Assembly: GCF_900102005.1 (NCBI RefSeq)
Contig: NZ_LT627736.1
Coordinates: forward strand, 682,001 to 746,000
Reading direction: 5' to 3'
Length of the DNA: 64,000 bases
DNA from: Microbacterium sp. LKL04
GTDB taxonomy: Bacteria; Actinomycetota; Actinomycetes; Actinomycetales; Microbacteriaceae
Shown piece by piece: positions 18,024 through 26,457 of the stretch (position 1 is the stretch's first letter; each line of letters begins with the position of its first letter). The position numbers and the translations under genes are program-made. The notes under the pieces are model-generated. The model had not been told where the DNA came from. It searched no databases and worked only from the letters and a program-made list of their open reading frames with translations.

Positions 18024-19061
18024 TTACGAGGCCTTTTTGGCCGCCTCGGCGAGCATCGCGATGTACTCGCCCGTGAGAGCGTTCGGGATCGACAGCGGGC
18101 TCGGGTTCGCGGCGGCCGCGAGTGAGCTGTTCACGGCGGGAAGGACGACGACGGCCCCGTTCTTCACGGCCGGGATTCGGGACAGGAGCGGGTCGCCCTG
18201 CATGGCGGCGAGCGTCGAGTCGTCCCCGTACGTCACGATCACCTGGACGTCCTCGAAGCGCTCGATGTCTTCGGTGCTGTTGGTGATCCAGAACTCCGTG
18301 GACGTCTTGGACTGCTCCTCGACCGTCTTGGCGGGGACCATTCCCAGGTCTTCCAGGAACTTGGCGCGCGGATCCGCGAGCGAGTAGAAGCCGATCTGGC
18401 TGAGGTTCGTGGCGTCGTACGAGCTGAACATCACCTTCTTGCCGGCGATCTCGGGGTACTTCGCGACCTCGTCGTCGAGGGTCTTCGTGAGCTGGGACAC
18501 GAGGTCCTCAGCCTGGGTCTTCAGCCCCAGCGCGGTGCCGTTGATGATCGTCAGTTCCTGCCAGGTGGTGCCCCACGCGACAGTCGGGTAGGCGACGACG
18601 GGGGCGATCTTGCTGAGCTTGTCGTAGTCCGCCTGGTTCAGACCGGAGTACGCGGCCAGGATCACATCAGGCGCGGTGTCCGCGACTCCCTCGAAATCGA
18701 TGCCCTGCGCTTCGTCGAACAGCACAGGGGTCTTGGCGTCCAGAGACGCCAACTTCTCTTCCACCCACGGCAGGACGCCGTCGCCGTCGTCGTCTCCCCA
18801 GGTGACCTCGGGCATGCCCACCGGCACCACGCCGAGCGCGAGGGCCGCCTCCTGGTTGCCCCACGACACCGTCGCGACACGCTCCGGCTTGGTCTTGATC
18901 GTCGTCTCGCCGAACGCGTTCTTGAGCGTGACGGGGAACCCGCTCGCTTCGTTCGAAGCGGACGGTCCATCGCCTGCGGCCGGGGCGCTGTTGGTTGCGC
19001 AGCCGGTCAGGACGAGGACGGATGCTGCGGCGAGGGCGAGCGCAGTGCGGATGCGAGGCAC
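18024..19061 (-). CDS. Iron-siderophore substrate-binding lipoprotein
   Basis: 345 aa. A lipoprotein signal peptide ends in LTGC with the lipidated cysteine at C21, followed by a Ser/Ala/Gly-rich linker. The rest is a FepB/FhuD-type helical-backbone binding protein: ERVATVSWGNQEAALALGVVPVG (from about 60) and PDVILAAYSGLNQADYDKLSKIAPVV are typical. It captures ferric siderophore on the outside of the membrane and passes it to the permeases. First gene of the operon; an iron box lies 23 bases upstream of its start, so iron repression is likely. Confidence 0.93.
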   Translation of the reverse strand: MPRIRTALALAAASVLVLTGCATNSAPAAGDGPSASNEASGFPVTLKNAFGETTIKTKPERVATVSWGNQEAALALGVVPVGMPEVTWGDDDGDGVLPWVEEKLASLDAKTPVLFDEAQGIDFEGVADTAPDVILAAYSGLNQADYDKLSKIAPVVAYPTVAWGTTWQELTIINGTALGLKTQAEDLVSQLTKTLDDEVAKYPEIAGKKVMFSSYDATNLSQIGFYSLADPRAKFLEDLGMVPAKTVEEQSKTSTEFWITNSTEDIERFEDVQVIVTYGDDSTLAAMQGDPLLSRIPAVKNGAVVVLPAVNSSLAAAANPSPLSIPNALTGEYIAMLAEAAKKAS

Positions 19062-19083
19062 GGAGGTCTCCTGTGAGAAGTGA

Positions 19084-19102
19084 TTAGGGTCGCCTAACCT
19101 TA
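19084..19102 (-). promoter_or_regulatory. DtxR/IdeR-type iron box
   Basis: The 19-mer TTAGGGTCGCCTAACCTTA matches the DtxR/IdeR consensus (TTAGGTTAGGCTAACCTAA) at 15 of 19 positions. It sits 23-41 bases upstream of the siderophore-binding lipoprotein gene, where a repressor would block the operon promoter when iron is plentiful. Confidence 0.8.
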
Positions 19103-19369
19103 CATCGACTCACCGGTTGCCGGAAATCACCGGTCGCCCCGGAGTGGAGACGCTCGGGGCGTGGGTGCGCCGACGGCCGAAGGCGCGGACAGCCTGCCGC
19201 GCGGTCAGGGTGGGTAGATAGGCGCGGGCGAGTGCGAGTCCTATCGTCCGTGAAGCTCCTTCCGGCTCAGTCTCGATCCGGCCGCGGCCCGACGACGCAC
19301 GAAGGATCCCGGGCATCAGGCGACGTATACTGGGGGTTTGGCCACTCGGCCGCCTCCCACGAAGAACGG
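19103..19369. other. Gene-free interval with ABC-F gene promoter
   Basis: Together with the iron box this makes a 308-base gap between the lipoprotein gene and the ABC-F gene. I find no credible gene in it. TATACT at 19326-19331 is a good -10 box for the ABC-F gene and leaves a leader of about 30 bases. No attenuator hairpin was evident. Confidence 0.45.
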
Positions 19370-20977
19370 ATGTCTGCTGTGCTCGCCGTGCACGATCTCG
19401 AGATCCGCGTCGGTGCGCGCACCCTCATGTCGAACGTCTCGTTCCGAGTGTCGCCCGGCGACAAGATCGGATTGGTCGGTCGGAACGGCGCCGGCAAGAC
19501 GACTCTCACCAAGGTCCTCGCGGGCGACCTCATCCCCGCGGACGGCGGCGTCGATCGCACCGGCGAACTCGGCTATCTGCCGCAGGACCCGCGCACGGGG
19601 GATCCTGAGATGCTCGCGCGCACGCGCATCCTCGATGCTCGCGGCCTCGGGTCCCTCGCGATCGGTATGAGGGAGACGGCGGAGCAGATGGCGTCGTCGG
19701 ATGCCGCGGTGGCCGACCGGGCCATGCGGAAGTACGGCTCGCTGACCGAGCGTTTCGAAGCGCTCGGCGGATACGCTGCCGAGGCCGAAGCAGCCTCGAT
19801 CGCCCACAACCTCTCGCTCCCCGACCGCATCCTCGACCAGCCGCTGAAGACGCTCTCGGGAGGCCAGCGCCGGCGCATCGAGCTCGCCCGCATCCTCTTC
19901 TCCGATGCGCAGACGATGATCCTCGACGAGCCGACGAACCACCTCGACGCCGACAGCGTCGTGTGGCTGCGCGAGTTCCTCAAGGGCTACAAGGGCGGGC
20001 TGATCGTGATCAGCCACGACATCGAGCTCGTCGGCGAGACCGTGAATCGCGTGTTCTACCTGGACGCGATGCGCCAGGTCATCGATGTCTACAACATGAA
20101 CTGGAGGAACTACCTCCGCCAGCGCGCCGCCGACGAGGAGCGTCGCCGTAAGGAGCGCGCCAACGCCGAGAAGAAGGCCACGGCCCTGCAGCAGCAGGCC
20201 GCCCGCTTCGGCGCGAAGGCCAGCAAGGCTGCCGCGGCGCATCAGATGGTCGCGCGGGCGGAGAAGCTCCTCGCCGGTCTCGATGACGTCCGTCAGGACG
20301 ACCGGGTCGCGAAGCTGCGCTTCCCGAAGCCGGCTCCCTGCGGAAAGACGCCTCTCATGGCGAAGAACCTCTCGAAGTCCTACGGCTCGCTCGAGATCTT
20401 CGCCGGTGTCGACCTCGCGATCGACCGTGGCTCCCGCGTCGTGGTCCTCGGCCTCAACGGTGCGGGTAAGACGACTCTCCTGCGCATCCTCGCCGGCGTC
20501 GATAAGGCGGACACCGGGATCATCGAGCCGGGCCACGGCTTGAAGATCGGGTACTACGCGCAGGAGCACGAGAACCTCGACGTCACCCGTTCGGTCCTCG
20601 ACAACATGATGTCGGCGGCACCCGACATCACCGCCACCGAAGCGCGCAAGGTGCTCGGCTCGTTCCTGTTCACCGGCGACGACGTGCTGAAACCGGCCGG
20701 CGTGCTGTCGGGTGGCGAGAAGACGCGCCTCTCGCTCGCGACGCTGGTCGTCTCGTCCGCGAACATGCTGCTGCTCGACGAGCCGACGAACAACCTCGAC
20801 CCGGCATCCCGTGAGGAGATCCTCGGCGCGCTTGCACACTACGAGGGTGCTGTCGTCCTCGTCTCGCACGACGAGGGCGCCGTCGAGGCACTCAATCCCG
20901 AGCGCGTGCTGATCCTCCCGGACGGCGTCGAGGACATCTGGGGTCGGGACTACATCGACCTCATCACGCTGGCCTGA
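19370..20977 (+). CDS. ABC-F family ATPase
   Basis: 535 aa with two ABC domains and no membrane segment. These proteins bind the ribosome (EttA/Uup-like translation factors or antibiotic protection). First domain: Walker A GRNGAGKTT (about 38-46), signature LSGGQRRR, Walker B MILDEPTNHLD. Second domain: GLNGAGKTT, LSGGEKTR, LLLDEPTNNLD. A charged linker rich in Arg, Lys and Ala lies between them (about 245-310). The second signature and length fit housekeeping actinobacterial members; nothing marks it as a resistance gene. The ATG at 19370 fits the -10 box upstream. Confidence 0.92.
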   Translation: MSAVLAVHDLEIRVGARTLMSNVSFRVSPGDKIGLVGRNGAGKTTLTKVLAGDLIPADGGVDRTGELGYLPQDPRTGDPEMLARTRILDARGLGSLAIGMRETAEQMASSDAAVADRAMRKYGSLTERFEALGGYAAEAEAASIAHNLSLPDRILDQPLKTLSGGQRRRIELARILFSDAQTMILDEPTNHLDADSVVWLREFLKGYKGGLIVISHDIELVGETVNRVFYLDAMRQVIDVYNMNWRNYLRQRAADEERRRKERANAEKKATALQQQAARFGAKASKAAAAHQMVARAEKLLAGLDDVRQDDRVAKLRFPKPAPCGKTPLMAKNLSKSYGSLEIFAGVDLAIDRGSRVVVLGLNGAGKTTLLRILAGVDKADTGIIEPGHGLKIGYYAQEHENLDVTRSVLDNMMSAAPDITATEARKVLGSFLFTGDDVLKPAGVLSGGEKTRLSLATLVVSSANMLLLDEPTNNLDPASREEILGALAHYEGAVVLVSHDEGAVEALNPERVLILPDGVEDIWGRDYIDLITLA

Positions 20978-20999
20978 TCCCGCTCGCAGCTGCGCGATC

Positions 21000-21827
21000 T
21001 CAGCGGGCGTCGATCAGCTCGTCTTCGGCTTCCATGTCGCGGTCGCGGCGCCGCGCACTCCGCGGCGTCCGGGTCCTCGGACCGTTCTCCTCGTCCTCGC
21101 GGCGGTGTCGGATCTCGGTGCGGATCATGTACCAGATGAAGACGAATCCCATGACGGCGAACAGGATCCACTGGATCGCGTACGACAGGTAGGGTCCGGG
21201 ATCCGCGGACGGGTCCTCGAGGGCGTTCGGACGCTCGGCGGGTGCTGGAGTCTCTTCGGTCATCAGCACGTAGGCGGACTCGACGAGGCTCCCCGCCTGG
21301 CCCGTCTCCTGCCCGATCAGACGCAGGTCGATCGTGGGCACCTGACCGTCGGCAGCCGAGCGACCCTCCCGGGCGGCGGGCTCACCGGGCTGCAGGCGGC
21401 CGACGACCGTCACCTCGCCCGTCGGCGGCGCGGGGATGTCGTCGGGGGCGGGCTGATCGTCACCGGGCCGGACCCAGCCTCGGTCGATGAGGACGACGCG
21501 ACCGTCGTCCGTGCGGAGGGGGACCAGCACCTCGAACGCGCTCGTGCCGCCGTGCGGACGGTTCCGCACCAGAAGGCTCTCATCCGTCAGGTAGCGTCCG
21601 GTGAGCTCGACCGGCCGCCATTCGTCGGTGGGATCGAACGTGCCGTCGGGCAGCAGTTCCTCGAACGGCACGGGCGCCTGCGAGTAGTTGCTCTCCACGA
21701 GAGCGAGTTCCGCGTCCCGTTCCGCGTTGCGGGAGAACTGCCAATTGGACAGCATCGCGCAGGCGATGGCGAAGACGACGGCCATCGCCACGTACCCGCT
21801 CCAGCGGAGCGCCGTCTCGCGGTTCAC
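21000..21827 (-). CDS. SURF1 family cytochrome oxidase assembly protein
   Basis: 275 aa. SURF1 helps insert haem A into cytochrome c oxidase subunit I. It has one N-terminal span (about 9-31), a SURF1 outer domain with WRPVELTGRYL (about 68-78), LVRNRPHGGTSAFEVLVPL and LIDRGWVRPGD, and a C-terminal span (about 215-236: YAIQWILFAVMGFVFIWYM). The tail is highly charged. The GTG start overlaps the stop of the preceding gene (GTGA), which fixes it. The genome's ctaA and ctaB lie 12-14 kb away. Confidence 0.92.
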   Translation of the reverse strand: MNRETALRWSGYVAMAVVFAIACAMLSNWQFSRNAERDAELALVESNYSQAPVPFEELLPDGTFDPTDEWRPVELTGRYLTDESLLVRNRPHGGTSAFEVLVPLRTDDGRVVLIDRGWVRPGDDQPAPDDIPAPPTGEVTVVGRLQPGEPAAREGRSAADGQVPTIDLRLIGQETGQAGSLVESAYVLMTEETPAPAERPNALEDPSADPGPYLSYAIQWILFAVMGFVFIWYMIRTEIRHRREDEENGPRTRTPRSARRRDRDMEAEDELIDAR

Positions 21828-22048
21828 GATGCGGACACGGGCGCGAGGGCGAGGACCTCGACCGGGAAGTTGCGTGAGGCCAGGTAGTCGCGCAGGAACT
21901 CGACGTGATCGGTGCACGCGGCCCACACCTTGCGGCGATCCGCGGCGTGGATGCGGGGATTGCGCCACACCACCTGCCATGCGGCGTCGGCGCGGCATCC
22001 TGCTCGCGAGCACTGTGCAGCGTCCGATCCTCCCGCCGTGGGGCTCAT
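21824..22048 (-). CDS. Small cysteine/histidine protein, unknown, in the SURF1 operon
   Basis: 74 aa, no named family that I recognise. It contains CSRAGC (C13, C18), a central WxVxWRNPRIH stretch and CTDHVEFLRDYL (C45, H48), a C-x4-C...C-x2-H spacing that could bind one metal ion, probably zinc. It overlaps both neighbours by four bases (ATGA with the upstream DUF3099 gene, GTGA with SURF1), so it is certainly part of this operon. The tight coupling with SURF1 suggests a role with it, but this is inference. Confidence 0.85.
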   Translation of the reverse strand: MSPTAGGSDAAQCSRAGCRADAAWQVVWRNPRIHAADRRKVWAACTDHVEFLRDYLASRNFPVEVLALAPVSAS

Positions 22049-22422
22049 CGATCCTCCTGCGGGGGGCTCTCCTGGATGCGGATGACGCCTCCATTCGGGT
22101 TCTCCGGAGGCGTGGATGCCGATGGTGTCGACTCGATCTCGCGGGAGGGTCGTTCAGCCACGACGACCTCGTCGCCGTTCCCGACGTTCGCGATCACGAC
22201 CGCCAGGTAGGGGAGGACGGCAGCCCCGGCGGCGAAGATCCAGGTCTGCCAGCCGTACGGGGTCACCGTCACCATGAGGATGAAGCACAGCACTCTGACC
22301 GACATCATGATGACGTATCGGCGTGTGCGCGAACGAGCGTCGACCTCGGGAGCGGTGGTGAGCGAGGTCGCCGACGGTGTGCGATCGTGCGCGGCGCGGC
22401 GGGACGTGGGAGGGCTCCTCAG
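22045..22422 (-). CDS. DUF3099 family membrane protein
   Basis: About 125 aa. The core TPSATSLTTAPEVDARSRTRRYVIMMSVRVLCFILMV and the second span FAAGAAVLPYLAVVIANVG match the actinobacterial DUF3099 proteins, which have two membrane spans and no known function. The start is uncertain. The conserved part begins close to 22422, where a CTG would overlap the upstream stop (CTGA). The only standard start in frame before the conserved core is the ATG at 22518, inside the upstream gene. The gene is coupled to the next one by a four-base overlap. Confidence 0.8.
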   Translation of the reverse strand: MRSPPTSRRAAHDRTPSATSLTTAPEVDARSRTRRYVIMMSVRVLCFILMVTVTPYGWQTWIFAAGAAVLPYLAVVIANVGNGDEVVVAERPSREIESTPSASTPPENPNGGVIRIQESPPQEDR

Positions 22423-22928
22423 GAAGACAGGCCGACGCTGGACGCGGTGGCGGCGATCGCGATGAGGACGAAGACCCAGATGAGGATGCCGATGACGAGC
22501 AGACCGCCGCCGATCCAACCGAGGATCGTGCCCCAGAGTGCGAGCCCCTGGCCCTGCTCCCCGGAGGTCTTCAGCTGCTTCAGGGCCATGTGACCCGTGA
22601 TGATGCCGGGGATGGACGCGATGAAGGGGAGGATCGTGAGGCCCGCGATCGAGGCGACGAGCGAGACGATCGCGAGGACGTTGGTCGGCCGTGCCGGTGC
22701 GTAGCCGTAGCCGTACGCGGGCTGGCCGTATCCAGGCTGCCCGTAGCCGGACTGCGGGTAGGACGGCTGCACGTGTGCGGGCGCCGCGCTCGGCTGCTGC
22801 CCGTATCCGGGCTGCTGGCCGTAGGCGGGGGGTGCGTAGGGCGGGGCGGCCGGCGACGAAGCGTCGGGCACCGGAGGCGCCGGCGGCACTTCCGAGGGCT
22901 GCGGCGGGGTGTTCGTGGCGTCGGTCAC
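22419..22928 (-). CDS. DUF4190-type membrane protein with a Gly/Pro/Tyr/Gln-rich N-terminus
   Basis: 169 aa, GTG start with an AGGAG site. Residues 1-80 are low complexity: a proline-rich stretch, then repeats such as YGQQPGYGQQP and YGQPGYGQPAYGYGY. Two membrane spans follow (about 83-110 and 128-155) in the DUF4190 pattern, with the loop GHMALKQLKTSGEQGQGLALWGTILGW. Function unknown; similar proteins are common in Actinobacteria. First gene of the minus-strand operon with DUF3099, the small Cys/His protein and SURF1, divergent from fabG. Confidence 0.88.
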   Translation of the reverse strand: MTDATNTPPQPSEVPPAPPVPDASSPAAPPYAPPAYGQQPGYGQQPSAAPAHVQPSYPQSGYGQPGYGQPAYGYGYAPARPTNVLAIVSLVASIAGLTILPFIASIPGIITGHMALKQLKTSGEQGQGLALWGTILGWIGGGLLVIGILIWVFVLIAIAATASSVGLSS

Positions 22929-23019
22929 GTCCGTCTCCTTCAGGCGAGTTGACTCCAGACTACCCGTCGACCGCGCCGGTAGGCTGGTGCGGTTCACCCG
23001 CCTCGGAGCAAGGAGAAGA

Positions 23020-23730
23020 ATGTCCCGCGAGCGCGTCGTCCTGGTCACCGGAGGCAACCGCGGCATCGGCCGCGCGATCGCCGAGCGATTCGTCGCGGAG
23101 GGGTTCGCCGTCGCGGTCACCGCGCGCTCGGGAGAGGGCCCAGAGGGGACTCTGACCGTCCGCGCCGATGTCACCGACGCCGCGTCCCTCGATGCCGCCT
23201 ACACCGAGGTCGAGCAGAAGCTGGGTCCCGTCGAGGTGGTCGTCGCGAACGCCGGCATCACGAAGGACACGCTGCTCCTGCGCATGACGGAGGACGATTT
23301 CGACTCTGTCGTTTCGACCAACCTGGGCGGCGCCTTCCGCGTCGTCAAGCGTGCCGCGAAGGGCATGCTGCGGGCCAAGTGGGGCCGCGTCATCCTCATC
23401 TCCTCGGTCGTCGGCCTCTACGGCTCCGCCGGGCAGATCAACTACTCGTCATCCAAGAGCGCCCTCGTCGGCTTCGCCCGGTCGCTCACGCGCGAGCTGG
23501 GTTCACGCGGGATCACAGCCAACGTCGTCGCGCCCGGGTTCATCGAGACGGACATGACGGCGGCTCTCCCCGACGAGACGCAGGCCGACTACAAGAAGAG
23601 CATCCCGGCCGGCCGGTTCGGTGCGGCCGACGAGGTCGCCGCCGCCGTCGTGTGGTTGGCCTCGGACGACGCGGCCTACATCTCCGGCGCCGTCATCCCC
23701 GTCGACGGCGGGCTCGGCATGGGTCACTGA
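23020..23730 (+). CDS. fabG: 3-oxoacyl-[acyl-carrier-protein] reductase
   Basis: 236 aa short-chain dehydrogenase. Reduces 3-oxoacyl-ACP with NADPH in fatty acid synthesis. The NADP-binding TGGNRGIGRAI is at about 10-20, NNAG is replaced by VANAGIT, the active site has S (ISSVVG) and Y-x3-K (YSSSK, about 147-151), and the family end DGGLGMGH is present. The ATG at 23020 follows AGGAGAAGA. TAGGCT at 22979-22984 is a likely -10 box. An upstream in-frame extension crosses the promoter and is rejected. No inhA-like gene follows. Confidence 0.93.
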   Translation: MSRERVVLVTGGNRGIGRAIAERFVAEGFAVAVTARSGEGPEGTLTVRADVTDAASLDAAYTEVEQKLGPVEVVVANAGITKDTLLLRMTEDDFDSVVSTNLGGAFRVVKRAAKGMLRAKWGRVILISSVVGLYGSAGQINYSSSKSALVGFARSLTRELGSRGITANVVAPGFIETDMTAALPDETQADYKKSIPAGRFGAADEVAAAVVWLASDDAAYISGAVIPVDGGLGMGH

Positions 23731-23736
23731 CCCGCG

Positions 23737-24420
23737 TCAGCGCACCGCCTCGACGATCCGGCGCGACAGCTCAGCCGGCGCCGAGAACTGCGGCCAGTGT
23801 CCGGTTCCGAGCCGGACGATCTCGGCGTCCTTGATCGCGGCGAACTCCGCCGCGAAATCGCCCCACGCCGACACGACCCGACGGAACGTCTCGTCGTCCA
23901 TCGATCCCATCAACATCGTCACCGGCACCCGGTGGCGTTCGGTGCCCTCCATCACGACGGCATCGGTCGGCACCCGCCGGGGGACGGATGCCGTGAGGGG
24001 TGCCGTGCGAGCGCGGGTCTGCTCGTCGAGGTCCGCCGTGTCCTCCGCATCGAAGAAGTCCCACCCCGGGAAGGGGATCACCCCGTCGACGATGGGGAAC
24101 TCCGAGATCTCGGCTCCGGGCGGGGGAGGTGTCGTGTCGACCAGGACGACCCGGCGGACGCGATCGGCGCGCTGCTCCGCGGCGGCCCACGCCACGTTGC
24201 CGCCACCGCTGTGACCGACGAGGACCACGGGCCCGTCGACCCGGTCGATTTCGGCGATGACCGCGTCTACCCAATCGGCGAGGCCGATGTCGGACTCGGG
24301 AGCGCCCACGCCGGGGAGGGTGAGCGGATGCGGCGTGTGCCCCGCGTCGCGGAGGGCGGGGACGACGTCGTCCCATGAGTCGGCTGCCAGCCAGAGGCCG
24401 GGGATCAGGATGATGTCCAT
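23737..24420 (-). CDS. Alpha/beta hydrolase
   Basis: 227 aa. The fold is shown by the N-terminal LIPGLW, the nucleophile elbow GHSGGG with S71, and a C-terminal histidine in GTGHWPQ. This is the short form without a lid insertion, similar to esterase or salicylate-esterase-like proteins; the substrate cannot be assigned. TACCCT at 24427-24432 (minus strand) ends six bases before the ATG, so a leaderless mRNA is likely. Convergent with fabG, six bases apart. Confidence 0.88.
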   Translation of the reverse strand: MDIILIPGLWLAADSWDDVVPALRDAGHTPHPLTLPGVGAPESDIGLADWVDAVIAEIDRVDGPVVLVGHSGGGNVAWAAAEQRADRVRRVVLVDTTPPPPGAEISEFPIVDGVIPFPGWDFFDAEDTADLDEQTRARTAPLTASVPRRVPTDAVVMEGTERHRVPVTMLMGSMDDETFRRVVSAWGDFAAEFAAIKDAEIVRLGTGHWPQFSAPAELSRRIVEAVR

Positions 24421-24460
24421 GCCGGCAGGGTACGACCTGCCTCCGACATCCCGCTCGCCG

Positions 24461-25096
24461 TCAGGGAAGCAGCGGGATGAGCTGCGCCAGGTCGACGGGA
24501 CCGGCGACGAGGTCCGCGCGGAGGCGCACGGCGGGCTTGGCGTTGAAGGCGATGCCGAGGCCCGCGGCATCCATCATCATGAGGTCGTTCGCCCCGTCGC
24601 CCACGGCGATCGTCGCGTCAGGGGCGACGCCGTAGGAGAGGCTCCATTCGCGCAGCGCCGAAGCCTTCGCGGCGGCATCGACGATGTCGCCGTCGACGGA
24701 GCCGGTGAGGATGCCGTCGCTCACCGCCAGGCGATTCGCCCGCCACACGTCCACACCGAGGTCCGGCGCGACCGTGTCGAGGATCTCGTGGAATCCACCC
24801 GAGACGACCGCGGCGACACCGCCGCGCTCATGGATCGCCGCGATCAGCTCGTGCACGCCGGGGGTGGGCTCGATGCGCGACAGGACGCGACCGAAGGACG
24901 CGATCGGCACGCCCGCGAGCTCGCTCACGCGCGAGCGCAGGCTGGTGGCGAAGTCGATCTCGCCGCGCATCGCCGCTTCGGTGGCAGCGGCCACTTCGGC
25001 GCCGCGGCCCGCTTCATCGGCGATCAGTTCGATGACCTCGTTGCGGATGATCGTGGAGTCGGCGTCGAAAACGACGAGGAACCGGGCGGCAGGCAC
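24461..25096 (-). CDS. serB: Phosphoserine phosphatase
   Basis: 211 aa HAD-superfamily enzyme, GTG start. Releases serine from phosphoserine, the last step of serine synthesis. Motif I is DADST with the nucleophile D11 and D13, motif II VSGGF at about 99-103, and motif III VGDGANDLMMM near 170. It lacks the N-terminal ACT domains found in longer SerB proteins, as is usual for many Actinobacteria. TAGCGT at 25103-25108 (minus strand) ends six bases before the start codon, so the transcript is probably leaderless. Confidence 0.92.
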   Translation of the reverse strand: MPAARFLVVFDADSTIIRNEVIELIADEAGRGAEVAAATEAAMRGEIDFATSLRSRVSELAGVPIASFGRVLSRIEPTPGVHELIAAIHERGGVAAVVSGGFHEILDTVAPDLGVDVWRANRLAVSDGILTGSVDGDIVDAAAKASALREWSLSYGVAPDATIAVGDGANDLMMMDAAGLGIAFNAKPAVRLRADLVAGPVDLAQLIPLLP

Positions 25097-25136
25097 CCGA
25101 CCACGCTATCTGCTCCGACGCCGTCGGCACGTCCGC

Positions 25137-26381
25137 TCAGGACGTGATGCGGATGTTCTTGCCGACGACCGTCAGCCCGCTGTCGGTGACGGTGAAGCCT
25201 CGCGACAGGTCGAGCTCGCGGTCCACGCCCACCGTCGCGCCGGGTTCCAGGACGACGTTCTTATCGAGGATCGCGCGGTGCACGCGGGCACCGGCGCCGA
25301 CACTGACGTGGTCGAAGAGGACCGAGTCGGTGATGGTCGATCCGCCGCCCGAGAGCGTCCAGGGACCGAGGACGCTCCGCTCCAGGTGCGTGCCCGACAG
25401 TACGCAGCCCAGCGACACGATCGAGTCGATCGCGTTCCCGATGCGCCCCACGCCGTCGCGGACGAACTTCGCGGGCGGCGAGTTCACCGACTGCGACCGG
25501 ATCGGCCAGTCCATGTTGTACAGGTTGAAGATCGGCAGCGCGGAGATCAGGTCCATGTGCGCGTCGAAGAACGAATCGATCGTTCCCACGTCGCGCCAGT
25601 AGTCGCGATCGCGGTCGGTGGACCCCGGGACGTCGTTGCGCTTGAAGTCGTACACCGCCGCCTCACCGCGCGAGACGAAGTAGGGGATGATGTCGCCGCC
25701 CATGTCGTGGTTCGAGGTCGGCAGTTCGCCGTCGGCCTCGACCGCTTCGATGAGGGCGTCGGTGTCGAAGACGTAGTTGCCCATCGAGGCGAGCACCTCG
25801 CCCGGGCTGTCGGGGAGGCCCGTCGGGTTCTGCGGCTTCTCGAGGAAGTCGCGGATGGTGACGCCGTCGGCCGGGTCGACGTCGATGACGCCGAACTGAT
25901 TCGCGAGGCCGATCGGCTGACGGATGCCGGCGACCGAGGCGCGGGCGCCGGAGGCGATGTGCGCGTCGATCATCTGCTGGAAGTCCATGCGGTACACGTG
26001 GTCGGCGCCGATCACGGCCACGATGTCGGGCTTCTCGTCGTGGATGAGGTTGAGGGACTGGAGGATCGCGTCGGCGGATCCCGAGAACCACCGCTTCCCG
26101 AGCCGCTGCTGCGCCGGGACCGAGGTGACGTAGGCGCCGAGGAGAGCGGACATCCGCCAGGTCTGCGAGACGTGGCGATCGAGGCTGTGCGACTTGTACT
26201 GCGTCAGGACGACGATCTGGCGGAGCTCCGAATTGATCAGGTTGGAGATCGCGAAGTCGATGAGCCGGTACTGCCCGCCGAAGGGGACGGCGGGTTTCGC
26301 GCGGTCCTGGGTGAGCGGCATGAGGCGCTTGCCCTCGCCACCGGCGAGGACGATACCGAGGACCTTCGGTGATGCTGGCAT
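25137..26381 (-). CDS. glgC: Glucose-1-phosphate adenylyltransferase
   Basis: 414 aa. Makes ADP-glucose from glucose 1-phosphate and ATP, the committed step of glycogen synthesis. N-terminal nucleotidyltransferase signature [20 protein letters not shown] (about 12-31), then SADAILQSL, and a C-terminal left-handed beta-helix with hexapeptide-like repeats. It is divergent from glgA, with only 76 bases between them. TAGTGT at 26388-26393 (minus strand) ends six bases before the ATG, which suggests a leaderless transcript. Confidence 0.96.
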   Translation of the reverse strand: MPASPKVLGIVLAGGEGKRLMPLTQDRAKPAVPFGGQYRLIDFAISNLINSELRQIVVLTQYKSHSLDRHVSQTWRMSALLGAYVTSVPAQQRLGKRWFSGSADAILQSLNLIHDEKPDIVAVIGADHVYRMDFQQMIDAHIASGARASVAGIRQPIGLANQFGVIDVDPADGVTIRDFLEKPQNPTGLPDSPGEVLASMGNYVFDTDALIEAVEADGELPTSNHDMGGDIIPYFVSRGEAAVYDFKRNDVPGSTDRDRDYWRDVGTIDSFFDAHMDLISALPIFNLYNMDWPIRSQSVNSPPAKFVRDGVGRIGNAIDSIVSLGCVLSGTHLERSVLGPWTLSGGGSTITDSVLFDHVSVGAGARVHRAILDKNVVLEPGATVGVDRELDLSRGFTVTDSGLTVVGKNIRITS

Positions 26382-26457
26382 GTGCTCACACTATGGCGAT
26401 TTGCAACGGGCAAGCGAGGACTTTGGTGCGTGTTCCGTGTGGCCTAGAGTTCGGTCC
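26382..26457. promoter_or_regulatory. Bidirectional glgC / glgA promoter
   Basis: 76 bases shared by two divergent genes. Minus strand: TAGTGT at 26388-26393, six bases from the glgC ATG. Plus strand: TTGGTG at 26423-26428, 16-base spacer, TAGAGT at 26445-26450, seven bases from the glgA ATG. Both transcripts would start at or next to the start codon. Confidence 0.6.

Noticed and set aside
19110..19316. 68-codon frame in the gap before the ABC-F gene
   Set aside because: No ribosome site, no -10 box at a suitable distance and arginine-rich random composition.
19370..20977. ABC-F gene as an antibiotic resistance determinant
   Set aside because: Nothing in the sequence singles out the resistance subfamilies, and no attenuator leader is visible.
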